Made by a program: the position numbers and the translations under genes. 29,352 bases of DNA, from assembly GCA_001970855.1 (NCBI GenBank), contig LSSN01001390.1, positions 1 through 29,352 of the forward strand, read 5' to 3'. Source of the DNA: Smittium culicis. Its lineage: Eukaryota > Kickxellomycota > Harpellomycetes > Harpellales > Legeriomycetaceae. Each line of letters begins with the position of its first letter. Positions within the stretch are counted from its first letter, which is position 1. Under the pieces are notes generated by a model, which was not told the origin of the DNA, made no database searches, and saw nothing but the letters and a program-made list of their open reading frames with translations. This document shows positions 22,101-29,352 of this stretch, one piece after another.

Positions 22101-23732
22101 TTTACAATCGAAAATCTTTGATACTGCCGAAGCAGGTGTACGAAAAGTTGTTGTCGCAACTAACATCGCTGAAACATCGCTAACGGGTAATGATCAATTA
22201 TATTTGGTTTTTATAACTTTTTTTTTTTTTGAAAATATTTTTCTTTATTCATTATATACTTATTCACTAACATATTACTATACTTATTCTCGTTACTTTA
22301 CTTATTTGTATCTGATTTTTCTTATTTATTTTATTTTATTTTATTAGTTGATGGTGTTAGATATGTAGTTGACTCTGGATACTACAAACTCAAAGTTTAC
22401 AACCAGAGAATTGGTATGGATACTCTTCAAGTTACACCGATTAGTCAAGCAAATGCTAATCAAAGATCGGGAAGAGCTGGGAGAACAGGTCCTGGGGTTG
22501 CTTACAGACTGTACACTGAATCAGCTTTTAAAAATGAAATGTTTATTAGCCCCATCCCTGAGATTCAGAGAACTAACCTATCTAACGTTGTTCTTCTTCT
22601 CAAATCCTTAGGGATAAAAAACTTACTCGAATTTGATTTCATGGATGCACCTCCACAAGATAACATCTTAAATTCTATGTACCAGCTTTGGATTCTAGGA
22701 GCTCTTGACAATATGGGCCAAATAACTGAACTAGGGCTGAGGATGGTTGAGTTACCACTAGACCCATCTCTTGCAAAATTGATGGTTTCTGCTGTGGATT
22801 TGGGTTGCGTCGCAGAAGCAGCAACGATAGTTTCAATGTTGTCTGTGCCATCAGTATTCTACCGCCCAAAGGAACGAGTAGAGGAGTCAGACGCCATGCG
22901 AGAGAAATTCTTTGTCCCTGAATCAGACCACCTAACCCTTCTCAACGTTTATTCGCTTTGGAAATCTAATGGAAGCCGTGACTACTGGTGTGCAAAACAC
23001 TTTATCCAGTCTAAATCGATGCGCAAAGCTCACGAAGTACGGTCGCAGCTTATCGAAATCATGACTAACAAATTGAAGATCAAGTATACTTCCAGCGGCA
23101 AAGATTGGGATATTGTCAGAAAATGTATTTGTAACGCATATTTCCACCACTCTGCGATTGTTAGATCGCTTGGTACTTATAGAAACTTGCGAACTGGTAT
23201 GCCATGTCACTTGCACCCAACAAGCGCTTTGTATGGAATGGGATGTAAGTTTTTAATTTAAGCTTTAATATTAAATATATTATACATTTACTTGAGATAA
23301 AATATTTTCATTTGCTTCTTGAATGCAATGTGAATACACATATTCTAAAAATAGAATATACCCAAATCCTATACTAGATTACCTATTTTATTTTTACAAA
23401 TAGATACTCCCGATTATATTGTATACCACGAACTTATATATACTAGTAAAGAGTATATGCAATGCGTTACCGCTGTCGATCCACACTGGTTATCTGAAAT
23501 GGGTCCCATGTTTTTCAGTATCAAACAGACAGGCTACTCACGACTAGATATGCTCAAAGACAACTCAATAATTCAGAAAAATTTGGAGATTGAGCACCGT
23601 ATAATGACAAAACAAGACTTGATGGAAAAGAATGCCAACTCGTCACTAAATAGGCGGATGAGTAAAACAGGATCGGTTGGAAGTAAAAGGCGAAATGAGA
23701 TAGTTACACCCGGACTGAAAAGACGAAACTAA
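19138..23732 (+). CDS. PRP16: Prp16/DHX38 DEAH-box splicing helicase, 5 exons
   Basis: Exons 19138-20101, 20269-21921, 22031-22186, 22348-23244 and 23404-23732 join to 1332 aa (human DHX38 is 1227 aa). Prp16 is the ATPase that remodels the spliceosome after the first catalytic step so that exon ligation can follow. The N-terminus (1-340) is Ser/Arg/Asp-rich with RS-like stretches at about 230-320. Next come the Prp16-specific [12 protein letters not shown] and [13 protein letters not shown] blocks, then the helicase core: Walker [10 protein letters not shown] (666-674), TQPRR, DEAH (763-766), SAT (795-797), and motif [10 protein letters not shown] (963-970). The helicase-associated and OB-fold regions follow ([31 protein letters not shown]). 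The prefix and the C-terminal TPGLKRRN tail separate it from Prp2 and Prp22. A Ser/Asn/Asp-rich insert at about 590-640 is not part of the conserved fold. The frame is unbroken at all four junctions. Confidence 0.97.
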
Positions 23733-24244
23733 TAAAAAACTGTTTATGAAACTTTTGAAGCAGAGGAGATCAAAATCTTGGCTGCTTTAAAGGTATGCTA
23801 ATGATGTATAAATTCGGGAAATAGGTGTTCCCTTTTTATCTGAATAGGCTCAATCTTTTATCAGAGTAATAAAAATAGATATAATAATAATTTTTATAGA
23901 GATGTTATTTCTAATTGTGTTGAAAACAATTTATTTGTAAATCGTAGTTTAACCAAAATTTATTAATTTATTTGGTATTAAATGCAAATGCCTTGAATAA
24001 AAGTTTTTTAAGAAATTATAAATATACGAGACAATATTAAGTAGATATCTTCCAAGCAAGTTATTTTGTGGTAAGTGGGTTTTAATAAATATTATACTGT
24101 GTAGTTCTTGCAAATAAAAAAGGAGCTAGGTAAAAAAAAAAGAGAATATTAGGAAGTGTAATTATTTAAAAGAGTGGAGAGGCCGGGAAAAAGTTCACTA
24201 AAATGAAAGAAGAAAAGAGTAAAGATGGGGAGTCTAAAGCACCA
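23733..24244. other. PRP16/RMT2 convergent intergenic region
   Basis: About 510 bp separate the two converging stop codons. The DNA is AT-rich with A-runs and no ORF, RNA gene or strong repeat. It presumably holds both 3' UTRs and their polyadenylation signals, but individual signals cannot be assigned with confidence at this composition. Confidence 0.6.
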
Positions 24245-25399
24245 TTATGACTGGTTTTTGAGAGTGCAGATAGGGAGATTGTATTGTTGGAGCATCCAGT
24301 AAGGTCTATTTATACCTTTCCAAGCTTCCTCGCTAATAGAATCGTCGTCAACAACGACAGGGACGAATTTTGTATCGACACCAAGCAGATTCAAGTCGTA
24401 GTTAACGACTTTGCAGTAAACGTCGTGGAAGAGCAAGTTGTGGCCGCCAAGACCGTTGAAGAAAGAGTAAATACCAGTTGGTTCGAGAAGGATTTTATCT
24501 TTGGTTCCAAAAATCGAGGTGTGGAACTGGTGAAGATCTTGGTAGAATTCACCAAAAGTGTCAAAGAAAATGGCGTCGAATTTCCCAATTTTCTGGAGTT
24601 CAGATAACTTATCTTGCCATCGTCCAAATAAGATAATGACATTTGGTTTTTTGTCCCACCCTTGGCTTATCATGAAGTTGTACACATCTTTGTGTGCTTC
24701 GACTATGACATGTAGCTTTGGGTTAAAAGTCTGCAAAATTGAATCAATTATTCCCATTCCAAAACCCACGTTTAAAACTTTTAGTTTAGGCTCTGATGTA
24801 GATGTAGGCAACTCGTCATTTCTTTTACACATTGCTAGCGCGTGTTGGTACATTATTGGCTCCTCCCATTCCATCATAACGCCGTTATTTTGAGCATCGA
24901 GTAATCTATCACCAATATAAGTTATTGGAGCATTCAAATAGTCAATGTTTGATATATTGTCCTTATCAATGCTAGCTTCTTTTCCTAAATCTTGGGGTAC
25001 TTCGTTGTTTTCTTTAATACTCTTGAATTCGTCGGTGCTCGTATCGACAGTTGTTATTGGGACATTAGATTTTCCAAGCTTTTTTAAAACCAATTCAGTT
25101 TTATAGCCAAAATCTACGAGATAATCATATGCCTTCTTGGAATTAGCTGTTTGCAAAGCATAGTCGCCAGCCGAATATTTACCATCATCAATAGAGTTCC
25201 AGGGAATTCCCGCATTTAGAACGCATTCGATAGTTTTGACGTCTCCGCTTGCTGCAGCGAAGTGTAGAGGTGTACGACCAGTTTCATCAGAACAGAAAAC
25301 AGTAGCACCGGAATCGAGTAGCTTTTGAACCAATTCAGAATTGCCGTCGTAGCAGGAATTCAAAAGCTTAGAATTTAACTCTAATTGACTAGATTCCAT
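24245..25399 (-). CDS. RMT2: protein arginine N5 (delta)-methyltransferase Rmt2
   Basis: An intronless 384-aa protein. Residues about 10-100 hold ankyrin-like repeats (GRTPLHFAAASGDVKTIECV). The C-terminal half is a Rossmann-fold SAM-dependent methyltransferase: motif I LNVGFGMGI (209-217), acidic motif II VIVEAH (231-236), the Rmt2 signature GRWQDKL (259-265), FDAIFFDTFGEFY (274-286) and IYSFFNGLGGHN (310-321). Rmt2 methylates the internal (delta) nitrogen of arginine; in yeast the known substrate is ribosomal protein Rpl12 (uL11). It is cytosolic or nuclear, with no signal peptide or membrane segment. Length and domain order fit the fungal family. The start is the only ATG upstream of the ankyrin part in this frame. 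The gene converges on PRP16 and diverges from IWR1, and it is the only complete gene here without introns. Confidence 0.96.
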   Translation of the reverse strand: MESSQLELNSKLLNSCYDGNSELVQKLLDSGATVFCSDETGRTPLHFAAASGDVKTIECVLNAGIPWNSIDDGKYSAGDYALQTANSKKAYDYLVDFGYKTELVLKKLGKSNVPITTVDTSTDEFKSIKENNEVPQDLGKEASIDKDNISNIDYLNAPITYIGDRLLDAQNNGVMMEWEEPIMYQHALAMCKRNDELPTSTSEPKLKVLNVGFGMGIIDSILQTFNPKLHVIVEAHKDVYNFMISQGWDKKPNVIILFGRWQDKLSELQKIGKFDAIFFDTFGEFYQDLHQFHTSIFGTKDKILLEPTGIYSFFNGLGGHNLLFHDVYCKVVNYDLNLLGVDTKFVPVVVDDDSISEEAWKGINRPYWMLQQYNLPICTLKNQS

Positions 25400-26131
25400 G
25401 TTATTTCAGGTATTAAAATTTTGATATTATTAAGTTTTTGCAACGGATTTGTATACTAGTAATGTATTATAAGCTCATTGACTATGTGGAATATAAGAAG
25501 GATAATACACTCTAAATATGTGACTATATTTAATGTTGAGAAAAAAAAGTATACTTTCATAAAATTTATACTACTAAATTATTAATAATGAAAAAATTTA
25601 ATGATCCAAGCTATCTATTGGTAGAACAATAACTTTCTAGTGCAGTAAACCGAATATAATTTATTGTTTTAGCCAATTATACAATGCTAACTTGAATTTA
25701 GATAATTAAACGGTGATAAAAATAAAAATAAGATAATGAATCCAATTAATGAATTCCTATAAAAACTATTCGTAGGAAACGTGCAAATCAATTAATATAA
25801 AAAAGTAAATATAAAGTTAATAAAGGCTATTGGCTACCGGTATTATAGCGAATAATTATTATTGATAAAAGCAAGCTTAGACTTTGTTTTTTTATTTTTT
25901 ATTATTAATCACGGAATTTTTGCATAGACTTTATTAGCAGACCAATTGCTAAAATCAGGCATAGAAAAATCCCAAAAAGCGAATCATAATGTTATTCACA
26001 ATCTATATAAACCATAATTTATATCATAAATGATACATCTAATATAAATCAGCTTTTTTGACTAAAATTTAAAAATCTTAAATAGCATATTTTAGGTATA
26101 ATAACAGCGAATCTATAAAAGCTAATTCGAA
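25400..26131. promoter_or_regulatory. RMT2/IWR1 divergent promoter with CCAAT motifs
   Basis: This 732-bp shared upstream region contains CCAAT at 25673-25677, 25742-25746 and 25942-25946, and the reverse motif ATTGG at 25617-25621 and 25829-25833. By rough composition estimate about one would be expected. They are candidate CBF/HAP sites serving either or both genes. No ORF or RNA gene is visible. Confidence 0.45.
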
Positions 26132-28105
26132 ATGAGTTCCGACTTGAAAAAGCTGCTGATATTAAGAGTGAAAAGGAAGAGGAATGAAGACCCTTTAGAT
26201 GGATTTGGTAAAAATAATTTAATAAGGATTTGATAAGCATATAATAATGTTAGCCTTTCTACTCTCTATTTAATATTAGTTAACTAGAATACTATTTGCT
26301 TATCTTTTGATCATATTAATGTGCAGTTATACCCGAAACACTCGAAAAGAAGAAAAAAGAAGATTGTAAGCTTAATTAGTGAGCATACTCAAAAAAATTT
26401 TGAGAACCTAGATATTTCACTATTTATTCAAAGGAAGTAAAAAAATTCCTAAACTGCTATACTCATATATATTTTTTACATTTGATTTAGCAAATCTACC
26501 GGAATGTTTTAAAATTTTTGAAACCGTTTCTGCTTCGGAATACGACAAAGGAATTCGCGCGAACGTTAAAGTAAATAATAAAAAAACAAGCAAAAATATA
26601 CTGTCCAACTATATAAAATATATCGAATCAGTATTTTTTAATTCTAATAAAAATTAATTGGTAATAAATAATACTTTAAATTGTTTTTATTGTTATTTAT
26701 GCTATTTTATCATAGAATTTACTCGTAAATAAAGACATTGATGTATTCAATTACAACAAAGAAAATATAAAAAATCAAAACGAAATGTTCTTATTTGAAA
26801 ACAATTATGACATATACGACGCACATATGTCAGATATTGCTCCAAAAATTCAGTAAGTAATTCTACCAACTTTTTCTTTTTTAAAAATAAATACTAAAAT
26901 TATTTATCTAATAAGTATAAAATAATATAAAAATACATAAAATTTTTATTGATCAAACAACTATCTCTCTATGAAAGCCGATTTATTGATTTATCGTCTT
27001 TTCTTATTAATTTTTGATAACTTGGAGTTGTTATACTTTTATTTTAGAAGCAATATGTCTGAACCAAACTACACTGGCCATTTTACAGCTAAAAAACCAG
27101 AATCTTTTAACCAAATATCTTCCTTAATTAAGCCATTACGATCTACTGTTATAAGTAAGCATTTTTAGCTTAATTCTTATAATCATATATGCTATGCTGG
27201 TGGATTTTGTTCACACAAATCAATTAATTATATTTTAAAAGATTTTTTTTAAGGATTGACTATCCATAATATTATTTCTAACTATATTATATATTATATA
27301 TTATGTATTTAGCTTTTAATTTTTCTATAATTTTAATTTTTATTTTAAATTTCTAAACAATTAACATTATAAAAACATCATTAGCAAATGTAAAAACCGA
27401 TGCTTCAATTAATCATAATGAAATAAAAGACTCGGATGACGACGAAGGCGAAGATTATGTTTATGACCTTTATTATGGCGCTAAACAGCCTATAGCTTCT
27501 CAGGAAGATATATTTGATAACAATGCCAAAGTTGCAACACTGTACTTATTTAATAACTTTTTATAACAAAATATTTCAAATCGGATTTTTTTAAACGTTA
27601 GAATATTATACTTGTATTTAATTATGTTATATTTATTTGCAAATTTGAAATCTAGGTTTTGGGACACTAATAATAATATTTTTGCAAACGATGCTGACGA
27701 TGATAGTGACGAATATCAATCAGACGACTCTAATGGTAATATTAAAAAGCTAAAAAAAAAAAAACAAAAATACGAGCTTAACATTGACTCTTTTTTAGAC
27801 GCTATTACATTTACTATATTATAGTAAATTGAAATTTTTATTTTTATCTTTTAATATAGCCGAAAACTATTTTGCTAACGATTACCCAGACGAATACAGC
27901 GGCAGTAATTTAATTTATTTTTTTATTCTTTTTTTTTTCCTACTAAATTATTATGATTGGTTAGCTTGTTTTAAATTGAAATTTACTTATCCAATATTTG
28001 ACTTTGCATTTTTTTTATATGTTTTTAGGCGATTTCAACTCTGACTCAAGTGACTATGGAGGTGGTTCAAGCTCAGAAAACGATACTAGTGCTTGGGATT
28101 ATTAA
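26132..28105 (+). CDS. IWR1: Iwr1-type RNA polymerase II nuclear import factor, 9 exons
   Basis: Exons 26132-26207, 26327-26365, 26491-26630, 26716-26852, 27048-27154, 27385-27541, 27656-27735, 27860-27904 and 28029-28105 splice in frame to 285 aa. Iwr1 (human SLC7A6OS) binds assembled RNA polymerase II in the cytoplasm, carries it into the nucleus with an N-terminal nuclear localisation signal, and is then recycled. The N-terminus has the family start LRVKRKRNEDPLDGFVIPETLEKK, here with a basic KRKR cluster at 14-17. The conserved C-terminal Iwr1 motif runs from about 190 (EDYVYDLYYG, then LFWDTNNNIFAND) to AENYFANDYPDE (246-257), followed by an acidic/Ser tail ending AWDY. The junction giving SNAENY supports the donor at 27736. 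The exon 3 end is the least certain: a GTAAAT donor at 26571 is also in phase and would remove 20 residues. Exons are only 39-157 nt. Confidence 0.9.
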
Positions 28106-28890
28106 AATAAGACATTTATAGTATTTTGTGATTTTAACAATGCTAGACTATTTTTATGGGTACATAGTTAAAGTGTTTTATTTTTTATTTTTTCCGAAAT
28201 GTATTTCGCAACTTTAACTAATGTCTATAAAATCAAAATAAAATTATTTATCACAATTTCAAACTACAAGCGAAAGAGCTGTTCTCTTAGTTTTAATTCT
28301 ATTTACTCGATTATTTTCATTTATCGATTTTTTTCATTAATTGTATGCTTGAAAAAGATATCTATTAGCGATTATATACAATGAAATATGTATACATTAT
28401 GATTGATAATTGTCTTGCTTAAATATTATTTTTTGATTTATAACTTTTAAAAAAATTAAGATGTTTGGTAATATGCCTAATGTCGTATTTAATACTTATA
28501 ACATTTTAAAATAAGCCAAGTTTAAGATTTTCAACTGCAAGTTATTTAAGCTGAATTATTGAATGCGCGATCCAATTGGTATATTTTAAAGCCTCTCAAC
28601 TATTCTCACTTTTTTCTTCCAATGGACATTATTAAATCATAAAATATAACGGTTTTTTTCTACTAGAATTTAAAATTTAGACGAATAGTCTTTAATCAAT
28701 CTTTTCTTTTGGTTTGTTATTTAATTTCTAAAAATATAATTATTTATTCAACATTTGACTTTCTTCAGGACTGTACAAAAAATTCGTAAATTTGATGATC
28801 ACTCTTAAAATACTATAACGTGTATAGTCAATAACTAGAACAGTTGCCAACTAAAACAAGATATCAATTCTAGAATTACCTGTAGGCTAG
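28106..28890. other. intergenic region between IWR1 and the right-end gene
   Basis: An AT-rich spacer of 785 bp containing the IWR1 3' flank and presumably the promoter of the next gene. The plus-strand open frame at 28199-28384 is Phe/Ile/Tyr/Lys-rich with no homology seen, and it is taken as chance. No repeat or RNA gene was recognised. Confidence 0.6.
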
Positions 28891-29308
28891 ATGGATACCT
28901 CTACTGATAATAATAATACAAGTCAAATCCCAAAAAAAGATAAAAGCACCCCTGTCGATGGCTCAAATACTTTCACTACCACCTCAGATAGAAGGAAATC
29001 AAGCCTAGAGATCTTATCCAAGTTAAATGATTCGATACTAAAAAGCCATTCAAAACTACAAAATTCCAGCGAGAACTCTTTTAAAATTGATCCAAACAGC
29101 TCAAAGCATGTCGAGGAGTTGCTCAATGAAGTCAAATTAGATGAAAACTACTTCGCACCAGAGGAATCTCGTATGTCGAATGATATCGAAGAATACGAAA
29201 AAACAAGATTAGACAACCTAGAAGCCCTGTTTTATCAAAAAGAAGTAGATCAAACACCTGAAGATATTTCTCAACACGAAGGATACAGAAAGAATTACCC
29301 TAATTTAG
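28891..29308 (+). CDS. unidentified gene, first exon only (cut by window end)
   Basis: An ATG opens a frame of clear coding character (mixed codons, GC well above flanks) encoding a hydrophilic Ser/Asn/Asp/Glu-rich N-terminus: MDTSTDNNNTSQIPKK..., then SLEILSKLNDSILK and an acidic helix-prone stretch EEYEKTRLDNLEALFYQKEV. A donor-like TTAG|GTAATT after codon 139 (exon end 29308, phase 1) suggests an intron running out of the window. If unspliced, the frame would stop at 29331 after seven more residues. No family was recognised; a disordered N-terminal region of a larger protein is the likeliest reading. Confidence 0.6.
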
Positions 29309-29352
29309 GTAATTTGCTCATAATAAATTAATACTCTGTTACTATTTTTCAT

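Noticed and set aside
24284..24893. Plus-strand ORFs opposite RMT2
   Set aside because: They are antisense shadows of the RMT2 coding sequence, whose minus-strand frame carries all the family motifs.

Overview
The window looks like the end of a nuclear contig from a very AT-rich, early-diverging fungus. The reasons are: spliceosomal introns of about 75-280 bp with GTAAGT/GTAAAT-type donors; fungal-type housekeeping genes (an Snt2-like BAH/PHD/ELM2/SANT protein, and Rmt2 with its ankyrin N-terminus); standard stop codons; and intergenic DNA that drops to roughly 10-20% GC. A gut fungus of the Smittium type (Harpellales, Kickxellomycotina) is my best guess from overall character. The sequence alone does not prove it.

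Layout. 1-156 is a perfect (TTAGTA)26 array at the very edge. 157-1037 is AT-rich spacer holding one short GC-richer ORF. 1038-7892 (minus) is one 11-exon gene for an Snt2-like chromatin reader of about 1807 aa. 8.0-16.1 kb is a gene desert. It contains a GC-richer patch at about 9.0-9.87 kb with a 32-bp tandem repeat and LTR-retroelement-like features, followed by more than 6 kb of extremely AT-rich DNA without recognisable genes.

From 16.8 kb the window is a compact housekeeping block: RPN13 (plus, 4 exons; proteasomal ubiquitin receptor), PRP16 (plus, 5 exons; DEAH splicing helicase), RMT2 (minus, intronless; protein arginine N5-methyltransferase, convergent with PRP16), IWR1 (plus, 9 exons; RNA polymerase II nuclear import factor, divergent from RMT2), and the first exon of an unidentified gene cut by the right edge. 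CCAAT/ATTGG motifs cluster in front of RPN13, in front of PRP16, and in the RMT2/IWR1 divergent promoter.

The genes do not form one pathway. They cover chromatin reading, ubiquitin recognition at the proteasome, the second step of splicing, ribosomal-protein methylation and Pol II import. All exon models were built by hand from splice sites and reading phase, and every spliced model stays in frame from start to stop. No tRNA, rRNA or CRISPR array was found. The only mobile-element trace is a weak LTR-like remnant.
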